Positions 21,401-34,200 of a DNA stretch of 64,000 bases are shown in pieces (positions within the stretch are counted from its first letter, which is position 1; each line of letters begins with the position of its first letter). This DNA comes from Isochrysis galbana (taxonomy: Eukaryota; Haptophyta; Isochrysidales; Isochrysidaceae): NCBI GenBank assembly GCA_018136815.1, contig CM030934.1, positions 7,600,559-7,664,558 of the forward strand, given 5' to 3'. The notes beneath the pieces are model-generated. The model did no database searches. It was not told the DNA's origin and saw only the letters and a program-made list of their open reading frames with translations. The position numbers and the translations under genes are program-made.

Positions 21401-24400
21401 CGACGGCGGGGGCGGCGACGGCGGCGGCGGCGATGGCGGGGGTGGCGATGGCGGCGGCGGCGACGGCGGCGGCGGCGAGGGAGGCGGCGGAGATGGTGGC
21501 GGCGGCGAAGGAGGCGGTGGCGAGGGAGGTGGGGAAGGGGGTGGCGGCGACGGCGGCGGCGGCAACGGCGGTGGAGGCGACGGCGGTGGAGGCGATGGTG
21601 GCGGAGGAGAGGGCGGCGGCGGAGATGGAGGTGGGGAAGGAGGTGGTGGGGAGGGCGGCGGTGGCGATGGCGGTGGCGGCGATGGCGGCGGAGGCGATGG
21701 CGGAGGCGGTGACGGTGGCGGCGGCGACGGTGGCGGCGGCGACGGTGGGGGCGGCGACGGCGGAGGCGGCGACGGCGGCGGCGGAGACGGTGGCGGCGGC
21801 GATGGCGGCGGTGGCGAGGGAGGGGGGGAAGGGGGAGGCGGAGAGGGCGGCGGTGGCGAGGGCGGGGGCGGTGAGGGCGGTGGAGGCGAAGGTGGCGGAG
21901 GCGATGGCGGAGGCGGGGATGGGGGCGGGGAGGGCGGCGGCGGCGACGGTGGCGGCGGCGATGGTGGTGGCGGAGATGGGGGAGGCGGAGAAGGCGGCGG
22001 TGGGGAGGGCGGTGGAGGCGATGGCGGCGGAGGCGATGGCGGAGGTGGAGAAGGCGGCGGTGGTGAGGGCGGCGGAGGCGATGGAGGTGGTGGAGAAGGC
22101 GGCGGTGGCGATGGCGGAGGCGGAGAAGGTGGCGGTGGTGAGGGCGGTGGAGGCGATGGCGGGGGCGGTGACGGCGGCGGCGGCGACGGCGGGGGCGGCG
22201 ACGGCGGCGGCGACGGCGGGGGCGGCGACGGCGGCGGCGGCGATGGCGGGGGTGGCGATGGCGGCGGCGGCGACGGCGGCGGCGGCGAGGGAGGCGGCGG
22301 AGATGGTGGCGGCGGCGAAGGAGGCGGTGGCGAGGGAGGTGGGGAAGGGGGTGGCGGCGACGGCGGCGGCGGCAACGGCGGTGGAGGCGACGGCGGTGGA
22401 GGCGATGGTGGCGGAGGAGAAGGAGGCGGCGGAGATGGAGGTGGGGAAGGAGGTGGTGGGGAAGGCGGCGGAGGCGATGGCGGTGGCGGCGATGGCGGCG
22501 GAGGCGATGGCGGAGGCGGTGACGGTGGCGGCGGCGACGGTGGCGGCGGCGACGGTGGGGGCGGCGACGGCGGAGGCGGCGACGGCGGCGGCGGAGACGG
22601 TGGCGGCGGCGATGGCGGCGGTGGCGAGGGAGGGGGGGAAGGGGGAGGCGGAGAGGGCGGCGGTGGCGAGGGCGGGGGCGGTGAGGGCGGTGGAGGCGAA
22701 GGTGGCGGAGGCGATGGCGGAGGCGGGGACGGGGGCGGGGAGGGCGGCGGCGGCGACGGTGGCGGCGGCGATGGTGGTGGCGGAGATGGGGGAGGCGGAG
22801 AAGGCGGCGGTGGGGAGGGCGGTGGAGGCGATGGCGGCGGAGGCGATGGCGGAGGTGGAGAAGGCGGCGGTGGTGAGGGCGGCGGAGGCGATGGAGGTGG
22901 TGGAGAAGGCGGCGGTGGCGATGGCGGAGGCGGAGAAGGTGGCGGTGGTGAGGGCGGTGGAGGCGATGGCGGGGGCGGTGACGGCGGCGGCGGCGACGGC
23001 GGGGGCGGCGACGGCGGCGGCGACGGCGGGGGCGGCGACGGCGGCGGCGGCGATGGCGGGGGTGGCGATGGCGGCGGCGGCGACGGCGGCGGCGGCGAGG
23101 GAGGCGGCGGAGATGGTGGCGGCGGCGAAGGAGGCGGTGGCGAGGGAGGTGGGGAAGGGGGTGGCGGCGACGGCGGCGGCGGCAACGGCGGTGGAGGCGA
23201 CGGCGGTGGAGGCGATGGTGGCGGAGGAGAAGGAGGCGGCGGAGATGGAGGTGGGGAAGGAGGTGGTGGGGAAGGCGGCGGAGGCGATGGCGGTGGCGGC
23301 GATGGCGGCGGAGGCGATGGCGGAGGGGCGGTGGACGGTGGCGGCGGCGACGGTGGCGGGCGGCGGACGGTGGGCGGGCGGCGGGCGGCGACGGGGCGGC
23401 GGGATGGCGGCGGTGGCGAGGGAGGGGGGGAAGGGGGAGGCGGAGAGGGCGGCGGTGGCGAGGGCGGGGCGGTGAGGGCGGTGGAGGCGAAGGTGGCGGA
23501 GGCGATGGCGGAGGCGGGGATGGGGGCGGGGAGGGCGGCGGCGGCGACGGTGGCGGCGGCGATGGCGGGGGCGGAGATGGGGGAGGCGGAGAAGGCGGCG
23601 GTGGGGAGGGCGGTGGAGGCGATGGCGGCGGAGGCGATGGCGGAGGTGGAGAAGGCGGCGGTGGTGAGGGCGGCGGAGGCGATGGAGGTGGCGGAGAAGG
23701 CGGCGGTGGCGATGGCGGAGGCGGAGAAGGTGGCGGTGGTGAGGGCGGTGGAGGCGATGGCGGGGCGGCGACGGCGGCGGCGGCGACGGCGGGGCGGAGA
23801 CGGTGGCGGCGACGGCGGGGCGGCGACGGCGGGGCGGCGACGGCGGGGGCGGCGACGGCGGGGGCGGCGACGGCGGGGGCGGCGACGGTGGCGGCGGCGA
23901 GGGAGGCGGCGGAGATGGTGGCGGCGGCGAGGGAGGCGGTGGCGAGGGAGGTGGGGAAGGGGGCGGTGGCGACGGCGGCGGCGGCGAGGGCGGTGGCGGC
24001 GATGGCGGTGGGGGCGAGGGTGGCGGCGGAGAGGGCGGCGGCGGAGATGGAGGTGGGGAAGGAGGTGGTGGGGAAGGCGGCGGAGGCGATGGCGGTGGCG
24101 GCGATGGCGGCGGAGGCGATGGCGGAGGCGGTGACGGTGGCGGCGGCGACGGTGGCGGCGGCGACGGCGGCGGCGGCGACGGCGGCGGCGGCGACGGCGG
24201 CGGCGGAGACGGTGGCGGCGGCGAGGGAGGGGGGGAAGGGGGCGGTGGAGAGGGCGGCGGTGGCGAGGGCGGGGGCGGTGAGGGCGGTGGAGGCGAAGGT
24301 GGCGGAGGCGATGGCGGAGGCGGGGATGGGGGCGGGGAGGGCGGCGGCGGCGACGGTGGCGGCGGCGATGGCGGGGGCGGAGATGGGGGAGGCGGAGAAG

Positions 24401-27361
24401 GCGGCGGTGGAGAGGGCGGTGGCGGAGAAGGCGGCGGAGGCGATGGCGGAGGTGGAGAAGGCGGCGGTGGTGAGGGCGGCGGAGGCGATGGAGGTGGTGG
24501 AGAAGGCGGCGGTGGCGATGGCGGAGGCGGAGAAGGCGGCGGTGGTGAGGGAGGTGGAGGCGTCGGCGGGGGCGGCGACGGCGGCGGCGGCGACGGCGGC
24601 GGCGGGGAGGGCGGCGGGGAGGGCGGGGGCGGCGACGGCGGCGGCGGCGACGGCGGCGGTGGCGATGGTGGTGGCGGCGAAGGTGGCGGCGGCGAGGGAG
24701 GCGGCGGAGATGGTGGCGGCGGCGAGGGGGGCGGCGGCGAGGGAGGTGGGGAAGGGGGCGGCGGCGAGGGCGGCGGAGGCGATGGCGGTGGCGGCGATGG
24801 CGGTGGGGGCGAGGGTGGCGGCGGAGAAGGCGGCGGCGGAGATGGAGGTGGGGAAGGAGGTGGTGGGGAAGGCGGCGGAGGCGATGGCGGTGGCGGCGAT
24901 GGCGGCGGAAGCGATGGCGGAGGCGGTGACGGTGGCGGCGGCGACGGTGGCGGCGGCGACGGTGGGGGCGGCGACGGCGGAGGCGGAGACGGCGGCGGCG
25001 GGGACGGTGGCGGCGGCGAGGGCGGGGGCGGAGATGGAGGGGGGAAGGGGGCGGCGGAGAGGGCGGCGGTGGCGAGGGCGGGGGCGGCGATGGCGGTGGA
25101 GGCGAAGGTGGCGGAGGCGACGGCGGAGGCGGAGAGGGGGGTGGAGAGGGCGGCGGCGGCGATGGTGGCGGCGGCGATGGCGGGGGCGGAGATGGGGGAG
25201 GCGGAGAAGGCGGGGGTGGGGAGGGCGGTGGAGGCGACGGAGGTGGCGGCGAGGGAGGCGGTGGGGATGGCGGAGGTGGGGAGGGCGGAGGTGACGGCGG
25301 AGGTGGCGACGGCGGTGGCGGTGAAGGTGGTGGCGGCGACGGTGGTGGCGGCGACGGTGGCGGCGGAGACGGAGGCGGCGGAGACGGTGGTGGAGGCGAG
25401 GGAGGCGGCGGCGAGGGAGGTGGGGAAGGCGGGGGCGGCGAGGGCGGCGGCGGCGATGGCGGAGGCGGCGATGGCGGTGGAGGCGAAGGTGGCGGAGGCG
25501 ACGGCGGAGGCGGAGATGGGGGTGGGGAGGGAGGTGGTGGGGAAGGCGGCGGAGGCGATGGAGGTGGTGGAGTGGGCGGCGGTGGCGATGGCGGAGGCGG
25601 AGAAGGCGGCGGTGGCGACGGCGGTGGAGGGGATGGCGGGGCGGCGACGGCGGCGGCGGAGACGGCGGCGGCGGGGAGGGCGGCGGGGAGGGCGGGGGCG
25701 GCGACGGCGGTGGCGGCGAGGGCGGCGGTGGCGAGGGCGGCGGCGGCGACGGTGGCGGCGGCGAGGGAGGCGGCGGTGATGGTGGCGGCGGCGAGGGAGG
25801 CGGCGGCGAGGGAGGTGGGGAAGGGGGCGGTGGCGAGGGCGGCGGAGGCGATGGCGGTGGCGGTGATGGCGGTGGGGGCGAGGGTGGCGGCGGAGAGGGC
25901 GGCGGCGGAGATGGGGTGGGGAAGGAGGTGGTGGGGAAGGCGGCGGAGGCGATGGCGGTGGCGGCGATGGCGGTGGCGGCGATGGCGGAGGCAATGCCGG
26001 TGGGGGCGGCGACGGTGGCGGCGGCGACGGCGGGGGCGGCGACGGCGGAGGCGGCGACGGCGGAGGCGGAGACGGTGGCGGCGGCGAGGGCGGCGGTGGC
26101 GAGGGAGGGGGGAAGGGGGCGGCGGAGAGGGCGGCGGTGGCGAGGGCGGGGGCGGCGATGGCGGTGGAGGCGAAGGTGGCGGAGGCGATGGCGGAGGCGG
26201 AGACGGGGGGGGGAGGGCGGCGGAGGCGAAGGTGGCGGTGGCGATGGCGGGGGCGGAGATGGGGGAGGCGGATAAGGCGGCGGTGAGGAGGGCGGTGGAG
26301 GCGACGGAGGTGGCGGCGAGGGAGGCGGTGGGGATGGCGGAGGTGGGGAGGGCGGAGGTGACGGCGGAGGTGGCGACGGCGGTGGCGGTGACGGTGGTGG
26401 CGGCGACGGTGGTGGCGGCGACGGAGGCGGCGGAGACGGAGGCGGCGGAGACGGTGGTGGAGGCGAGGGAGGCGGCGGCGAGGGAGGTGGTGAAGGGGGC
26501 GGCGGCGAGGGCGGCGGCGGTGAGGGCGGTGGCGGCGATGGCGGTGGAGGCGAAGGTGGCGGAGGCGACGGCGGAGGCGGAGATGGGGTGGGGAGGGAGG
26601 TGGTGGGGAAGGCGGCGGAGGCGATGGAGGTGGTGGAGTGGGCGGCGGTGGCGATGGCGGAGGCGGAGAAGGCGGCGGTGGCGACGGCGGTGGAGGGGAT
26701 GGCGGGGGCGGCGACGGCGGCGGTGGAGACGGCGGCGGCGGGGAGGGCGGAGGTGACGGCGGGGGCGGCGATGGCGGGGGCGGCGACGGCGGCGGCGGCG
26801 AAGGCGGCGGCGACGACGGTGGCGGCGGCGAGGGAGGCGGCGGTGATGGTGGCGGCGGCGAGGGAGGCGGTGGCGAGGGAGGTGGGGAAGGGGGCGGCGG
26901 CGATGGCGGCGGCGGCGATGGCGGTGGAGGCGATGGCGGTGGGGGAGAGGGTGGCGGCGGAGAAGGCGGCGGCGGAGATGGGGGTGGGGAAGGAGGTGGT
27001 GGGGAGGGCGGCGGAGGCGATGGCGGTGGCGGCGATGGCGGCGGAGGCGATGGCGGAGGCAATGACGGTGGGGGCGGCGACGGTGGGGGCGGCGACGGCG
27101 GAGGCGGCGACGGCGGCGGCGGAGACGGTGGCGGCGGCGAGGGAGGCGGCGGCGAGGGAGGGGGGAAGGGGCGGCGGAGAGGGCGGCGGTGGCGAGGGCG
27201 GTGGAGGCGAAGGCGGTGGAGGCGAAGGTGGCGGAGGAGAGGGAGGCGGCGGGGATGGCGGTGGGGAAGGAGGCGGTGGGGAAGGCGGCGGAGGCGATGG
27301 CGGTGGCGGAGAAGGCGGTGGAGGCGACGGCGGGGCGGTGAGGGTGGCGGGGGTAAGGGTG
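15451..27361 (-). CDS. Giant Ser-Pro4 (extensin/pherophorin-like) cell-surface protein, 5' end missing
   Basis: On the minus strand this encodes roughly 3,900 residues dominated by SPPPP and SPPP units, as in hydroxyproline-rich wall glycoproteins, whose Ser-Pro4 blocks are hydroxylated and arabinosylated. From the N-terminal side: a long Pro array (about 17610-27361); a folded domain of about 150 residues (about 17080-17570) with two Cys and several N-glycosylation sites (for example GINLNASVLLAYCGSTC); a second Pro array (about 15940-17075); a hydrophobic stretch LLFLLRLALVGLGLF near 15860; a short Pro linker; and a Cys-rich C terminus (15451-15720, for example LDCSAGCALCEY) ending at TGA. 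The SPPPP phase hops between the three minus frames about a dozen times. The hops sit at short G runs, so they are best read as sequencing indels. The N terminus is lost in the gap at 27362. The coding strand is set by the two non-repetitive domains, which make sense only on the minus strand. Confidence 0.75.
17080..17570 (-). other. Folded domain between the two Pro arrays, unknown family
   Basis: This is the only long non-repetitive part of the Ser-Pro protein apart from its C terminus. It has mixed hydrophobic and polar composition, Asn-x-Ser/Thr sites, the Cys pair in AYCGSTCKV, and a helical end (SLDAVASDLQTEFEQRINNL). It could be the ligand-binding or wall-anchoring head, as the globular domains of pherophorins are, but I cannot match it to a named family. 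Confidence 0.5.
17610..27361. repeat. 12/15-bp Pro-codon array with 810-bp and 1,928-bp higher-order repeats
   Basis: The basic unit is ggcggnggcgan (12 or 15 bp). Landmarks show higher-order structure. The ggaggggggg marker recurs at 19081, 19891, 21009, 21819, 22629 and 23421, giving spacings of 810, 1118, 810, 810 and about 792. The ggcgaaggag marker recurs at 18061, 19576, 21504, 22314 and 23124. The ggtggtaaggg marker at about 18276 and 20204 is 1,928 bp apart, revealing a 1,928-bp duplication that contains one 810-bp unit. 810 bp equals 270 codons, so the unit keeps frame. Between about 23330 and 23860 the sequence is unusually noisy. Confidence 0.8.
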
Positions 27362-27461
27362 NNNNNNNNNNNNNNNNNNNNNNNNNNNNNNNNNNNNNNN
27401 NNNNNNNNNNNNNNNNNNNNNNNNNNNNNNNNNNNNNNNNNNNNNNNNNNNNNNNNNNNNN
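27362..27461. other. Assembly gap (100 N)
   Basis: Exactly 100 N. It falls at the 5' side of the minus-strand Ser-Pro gene and upstream of the PKS, so the first exons of either or both genes may be hidden here. Confidence 0.98.
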
Positions 27462-28203
27462 GCGGCGGACCGAGGGGGCAGTTCTGTTGCATCCTTTCCC
27501 CTAGAGACGAGGACGTGGACATCGTTGTGCAGCGGATGAAAGATATCCAATCGGTCATCCGCAATCCTAATGACTCGCCAATGCTCACCAAGCGCAACAT
27601 GTTCGAACCTGGTGACCATGCACAGGCCATTTCGGCAGACTTGTCGCCACAATCGCCGGGATGGCCACAGCTGTCGAAAAAGTCGCCCCAGAGCGCACCC
27701 TGGAATATCCAGCTTGGATCTGGGCACCATAGAACGAGACCACAACCAAGCGACCTCATCCGATCACGCGGCACTGAGATCACCGGCCTTGGCATCTCCG
27801 CCGAAGCGGCTTCGAAGGAACAGCATGTGGAGCGTGACAACAGCCGCCAGCCCGCAAGGGGAACGCTCCGACCCGGTGCATACGACGGCACCGACGCCAC
27901 AGCCCTCGAGCTTTCGGCCTCATTGGCCGTGGCGAGACCGTCTGAATTGCATGCCAAGGGCAGCAGCGGCACACGTCAACCTCGTGCCCACGTCATCAGC
28001 GGTGAAGACAGAGAGGAAGATGATGATGAAGGTTCTCCCCGGCTGCCTCATTGAAACATGCGAGCCATGTGAATCTGCAAGGTGTGGCACATCAGAGCTT
28101 GGGCCGCAAGACCAATTTTGAGCAATCTAGACTAGCCTCGCCGCCTTCCCGTGTGGAGTCTCCTCCCCTCGGAGGCGTGGCAAACACGCCGCCGGCTCTT
28201 CCA
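27462..28203. other. Unassigned region between gap and PKS
   Basis: Open frames exist on both strands (plus frames ending at 28054 and 28121, and a minus frame continuous with the Ser-Pro gene), but none shows a domain. Candidates are the 5' exon or N-terminal extension of the PKS, or the 5' end of the Ser-Pro gene. The PKS reading frame has a stop at 28027 and no ATG before the ligase homology begins near 28210, so an upstream exon or a sequence error is needed. Confidence 0.4.
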
Positions 28204-31200
28204 GCGCCCAGCGCGCCTCTGTATACATATGGCGTGCATGCCACGGGCAAGACGCAATACGAGGAGCTCCACCGGCTCTGCACAACCGACGCCTCGAGCT
28301 TCTGGGGCTCCGTGGCCGCCAGCTCGCTTTTTTGGTTCCACGACGCGACGAAGGCATGGCTGAGGCTCACGCCGACTGGTGTCTGGCGCGGCTGGTCGGT
28401 CGACGGATCCCACGCTCAGCTGCCTGCACACAGCTCGTGGACACCTTGGCGCGCCGTCCAGCACACGCCTGGAGGCCATCACACGGCGCGCTGGTTCGTG
28501 GGCGGCCTTCTGAACGCAGCCTTCAACGAGTGCGATGCGGCCGTGCTCATGGGTTGTGGCCACGAGACGGCTTTCATCTACGAGCCACCCGACGGTACCC
28601 ACTCGACCCTAACGCGCCGCGATCTGCTGATTCGCTCGGTTCTCGCAGCATGCGCACTGCAACGCATTCTCGAAGGCGTAGCCGCCCCTCGAGTCGCCAT
28701 CCTTCTGCGGAATGGGCTGGACGCGGTGGTGTGGATCCAGGCAGCCAAACGACTGGCCGTGCCGTACGTAGCAATCGCTGCTGGAACTTCCGCTGTGGCT
28801 ATCGCAGACCGACTCGACGACGTCGGGGCAAGCCTGCTCATCAGCGAATCCCGACTCGTGCGCGACGCGGTCACAGCCGCCGCGTCAACGGCCATCGCCT
28901 CAGCCAAGGTGCTCATCGTAGACGCACATTCTTCGAGCGAAACGGGACACGCTGCAGTTGACGTGCTACCCGGCAGGGCCCTTCTCGTGCAGGGACACCA
29001 GGGCCTGCTCGAAGCTGTGGCGCAAGGCGGAGCCTCCAGCATCGAGGCCCTCGCAGACACCGCGCTTGTGTGCGCTCTTTGGCAGCTTGTCCCTCCGAAG
29101 GCTGTTGAGTCCTCTCACCCCCTCTTCATCATGTACACATCTGGCTCGACAGGGAAACCCAAGGGCATCGTACATGCACACGGCGGCTTCCAAGTGGGGC
29201 TGTGCGCGACGAGCAGCATCGTGCTGAACCTGTCGTACGGGCCACCGTCGCCCTCGCTCGACTGGGTGCCCGACGTCCTCTTCGTCGTTGCTACTCCCGG
29301 CTGGATCACCGGCCAGGCCTACATGATCTCAGCCGCACTCTTAACCCGCACTCCATCTATCTTGCTGGACGGCTCGCCCGTGTCGCCGCCGGATCGATTC
29401 GCCGCCATCATTGCTCGCCATAGAGTGAGCGTGTTCAAGGCGGGCTCCACCTTCCTCCGGATGCTGATGACGCATCCCGAGGCGCAGCAAGTGCTCTCCC
29501 GCCATGAGCTGGGGAGTTTACGACTTGGCACGTTCTGCGCAGAACCGGTGCGCTGCCGGCCTGCTGAGCTGCATCACTTCCCGAGGCAATTCCCCAAGGA
29601 TTGACCATCCCTCGATGCACCTCTGTCTCCAGGTCAACTCGGTCGTTCATCGCTTCGCTGTTCGCCACCTGACGTCCGAGTACATCAACTCTTACTGGGC
29701 CACCGAGCACGGAGGCATGGTGTGGAGCCGTTGCCACGACAACGACTCGCAAGAACTGAGGCCGAGCACCCGCACATGGCCGCTACCTTGGATTCACGCC
29801 GACGTCTTAATGAGAGACGACTCAGGCGGAAGATGGCGCACGGCCGGGCAAGACGAAGCGGGTGAGGCTGCCATTCTCCGGCCCTATCCTTACATGGCGC
29901 TCACGGTCTGGAATTCGAAGGGCTTCGGCAGCGCGGGTTGGCAGGGTGATGTGGAACGCTGGGCTTCTTACTTCACCCAAGATGGAGCGTACATTCAAGG
30001 AGACCTAGCAATCCGACACAGCGACGGTTCATACACATTCCACGGCCGTTCCGACGAGGTTATCAACGTTGGGGGACCCGCATCGGAACTGAAGAGATTG
30101 AGATGCACTCCTCGACCAAGACAATGAGGAATCGCTGTGAAAGACGTGTGTGTGGTGGGCCTTCCGCATCCGACGATGGGTACGGTGCCGTGCGCATTTG
30201 TGGTTTCAAAGTCGGAGCTTCATTGGCCCGGCATGAGGCTGCGAGGCTGCAACGCCAAGTCAAGTCGCGCCTAGGCGCACATGCCGTCCCAGCCGAGTTT
30301 GTTGTCGTGCCTACGCTACCCCAGACTCACAGCGCAAGTACTCGCGGCAGACGCTGCGATCAATCTTCGGAGGTAAGACCCTAGGTTACCAAGGCGCTTT
30401 GAAAAATCCCGATGCCTGCCTGCGATCAAAGCCATCGCGCATGCGCATAAGGCCAGTCCGAAGTCCACGGTGGGGAATGAAAGAGTTGCAGATCTGACCC
30501 ATGTTCGACTTGCGGTGAGCGATAGCGAGGACTCCGGCGACCGAAGCGCTAGCGCAAGGGTTCCGTGATGATGGCGATGAGACAGTCACGCAGGCAATCC
30601 TCGACGCGGTGCACCGTGTCACTGGCCGCGACGACGTGCGGCCTGATACTCCCCTCATGACGGCCGGCATCGACTCTTTCGACGCAATCAACCTCGCGCA
30701 GGAGCTAGAAGAAACTTTCGACGCATCATTGTCTCCACGATCGCCTTCGAATATGGCACCGTTCGAGCCATGTCTCCGTACGTGCGCTCAGCTAGTGGCA
30801 GTCGATCGAGTTCGCCATATTCGTTGAGCCGGAGAAATAGTCGCACCAGTCTCGATCGCGAAATCTCTACGAGCCGAAGAGCATCACTTTTGGCAGAGAG
30901 CCGTCTTGTGCCCAACATAAACATGCTCCCCCTGCATTTCCGGCTCGAGGAAGCTGCAATACATGCCTACGTGGCCTGCCTGCCAAACGGAGCGGATCAG
31001 TTGTCCAAAGTTAACTCCTCCCTGGCGTGTGGTGCCGACTTGGTGTCGGAGATCCCATTTTTCGAGATGGACACTTGATGATTCGGCCACGTTCGGCGAT
31101 GCTATTGCAAAGCGCCTGCGGAATGCAGCCTTCTTGCGGGGCGTTGACCTGTTCGACAACGAGAACTTCGGGATCTCGGAGGCGGAGGCGGCAGCCATGA

Positions 31201-34200
31201 TCCACAACAGCGCTTGCTCTTGGAAAAAGGCCACGCGGCCTTGCAAGCCTCGCAGCACCTAGACGAACTAGAAAGGAGATAGGGGTGTTTGTGGCGATCG
31301 CCGCTATCTCAAATGACTTTGCGAATCTGCTCAAAGAATCGCCGACGGCAACGAGCGTGTACGCGGCGACGGGAGGGTCGCACTCGATCGCATCGGCCGT
31401 ATTTCCTTCGCCCTCGGACTTACGGGACCATGCGTGTCCTATGACACTGCGTGCTCGGCGAATCTTGTCGCGTGTCATGCAGCCATGTGTGCGCATTCGC
31501 TTAGGGAATGCGCTGCTGCCTTGGCAACGGGTGTGTTTGTCATGCTAGCCCCCGGCACGAGTAATGCGTTTGCTGTCGCCGGTATGCTCTCCACCTTGGG
31601 CCGCTGCCATACGTTCGACTCCCGCGCTGACGGCTATGCTCGGGCGAGGCGTGTTCGGCCATCGTTATGTCGTCGAGAGGTGGCGATGCCGACGTTATTC
31701 TTGGGCTCGAGGGCAGCTCGGTGCGGCAGGACGGGCGGAGTGCAAGCTTGACCGCGCCCAACGGCCAGGCCCAGATAATGATGTTGACAGCGCCTTGGCC
31801 GCCGCGGGTCTCCGCCGTGATCACGGCCACACGACTAGCTGGGAGGCTCACGGCACTGGCACGGCTCTCGGTGATCCCATCGAGGTGCGATCGCTCTTGG
31901 CTGCCACATGGGCTGACGTCTCTGAGAATGCCTTCGCCATTCGCGGCGTCAAAGCAAACTGCGGGCATGGCGAACCTGCAGCCGGTGGCTCAGGCCTCAT
32001 TGGCCTGCTAGAAGGGCTTCGGCAGTGCACGACACCACCAAATGCGCAGCTTCATGTTCTGAATACGCACGTCAAGTCCGCGCTGACTGCACTCGCGCGC
32101 TTTTCCCTATGCACGCGACTGCGCATACCGATTTCGTTGGCGGTTCCGGAGTCGACTACGCCGGGGTCTCCTCCTTTGGTTACAGCCGGCACCATCGCCT
32201 GCGTGGTAGTCGGCGTGGGCAGTGGGTCGAAAGCTGCCAGCCCGGAAGTGAACAGTCACGCGGCCGAGCTTCGTCCAAACGGCGTCGGTTCGAGGTGAGG
32301 AAGGTGCCTCATCCGTTGTGCGCGGTCTGTGAGAGTTCCGAGCAAGGCGTGCTATCACGCTGCGTGATCGACGCTGCGTTGATGGGCCGTGGTGTCCGAC
32401 CACATCGTCGCTGGACGCGTGTTGTTCCCCGTGGCTGGCTACTTAGAGCTGGGCCGAGCCTGTGCGACAAATTTTCTCGGTGGAGGGCGAGGACCTCGCG
32501 TGACGTTGGAGTGTCTCTCTTTCTTGCAACCCCTTGTACTCGACGGGCGCTGCTCGTTTGTCGAGTGCAACGTTGATGGACAATCCAGTTACCTCGAGGT
32601 AACAAGTGTTCATCTAGAGGGATCTCGCACGACGCATTGCGCTGGGTCGATGCGCCCTTCGGGAGCGGTGGAAGCTTCATTGGATCTCGCATCGATCTTC
32701 GAAGTGTGCTCGAGGCCTTTCTCGCCGGCCAAGGTATATGAGTGGCTGAGGTCAGCACACTTGGAGTATGGCGAGGAATATCGAAGAATCGAGATGATAT
32801 GCGCGCCTTTTGCGTCGTCCGATATTGCACTAGGGCGGCTACGCCGGCGCCACTGGCTTGCCGGTACTTTGGTTCACCCTGCGGATCTTGAGGGTGCTTT
32901 GCAGATGATTCACATCCTAGCCGGAGATGGCGGTGAACAGCCGCGTTTGCCGTTTGCAGTTGGCAATGCCACGCTCGATCGATGCATCGGCTTGGTGTGG
33001 GCGCAGCTAGTCGCAGCAAATGGGAATGCGTCATCGATGCTCAGGATGCAGCTGCGAGGTGCAGCTCCTCTTCGGGAGTGCATGTTCAAGGCCTTGAGAG
33101 CCGCCGTGTCGCACGCTCGACGACTATCTGCCTTTCGGCGGGTGCATCCACAATGTATTGTATCTCATGGCGTGACATCGACCCCGCGGTGGCGCCGTTC
33201 TCCTCCGATCCATTGCTCGACCTCGTCGCTCCTCACCTCTCTGTGCGAGTGCGGAGGAGGCGCTCATTTTGGCGGAGCGGCCGACGCTGCCACCCGGCGA
33301 CGGCTCGCTGGTCTCTCTGACTCTACACCGCGACACCCGCGTCGCGGTGCTCGAACTGAATGACCCGGAGCACTTCAACGCGCTCAGCGGTGAGATGGCA
33401 GCCGATATGCTGCGGGCCGTGCTGTGGCTCCGTGCGCAGCCGGCTTCGACGGTCGGCTCAGTGGTCGTGCAGGGCAGAGGGCCGCACTTCTGCCTGGTGG
33501 CAACCTGTACAAGTTGCGGCGTGGCAGCTCGGGGAGGATGACGGAGTCGGCCAGGAGCTCCGTGGACTTATTCGCTGGTTTCGTCGCTCTGCGAACCCTG
33601 TCTGTTCCTGTCGTGAGCGCGGTGCACGGCACTGTGCTCGGAGGCGGGCTCGCAATTGCCTTGCTCACCGACTGTGTAGTAGCGTCAAAAGACGCCACCT
33701 TCCAGCACGGCGAGCTCACGCGGGGTCTGACACCGCGGGTCTGCTGACTCGGAGCCTTGCTGAGGCCGTCGGTCCCGTCGCGGCCATGAGGCTCTACTTG
33801 CGCGACGAGGAAGTCGGGACGGGAGAGGCGCTTTCCCTCGGGCTTGTGCAGCACGTTTGCGACACGCCAGAGCAAGCACAGGCGATGGCGTCAGCGCTAG
33901 CCGCAGGCGCTGTTGCCGCGCGCGAGGTGGGCGTGCGTGCTCTTTCGTTGTCGGAGCGCCGCATTCTCGCGTCGGAGGCTTGGTCGCAAGCCAAGTCTGC
34001 GGCGGGCGCCCGCCGCGCTCCAGTGGCTGTCAGCCCTTCGCGACCGAATCTCGTGTGGACGTCGCTGCCTGCGGTGGATGACGCGGCCAAGTCGGTGCCC
34101 CCGATTCGCGTCGCCTGTGACGACGATTCGGGCGTGAGTGCAATCGAGTTCTCTTGCGCTCAATGCGCAGCTGTCGTAGCAGCACAGCTCGAAGCCGCGT

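Noticed and set aside
17558-27504. Very long plus-strand open frames rich in Gly-Asp-Glu or Ala-Val-Thr-Met
   Set aside because: They are mirror translations of the Ser-Pro array. The two non-repetitive domains that fix the coding strand read only on the minus strand.
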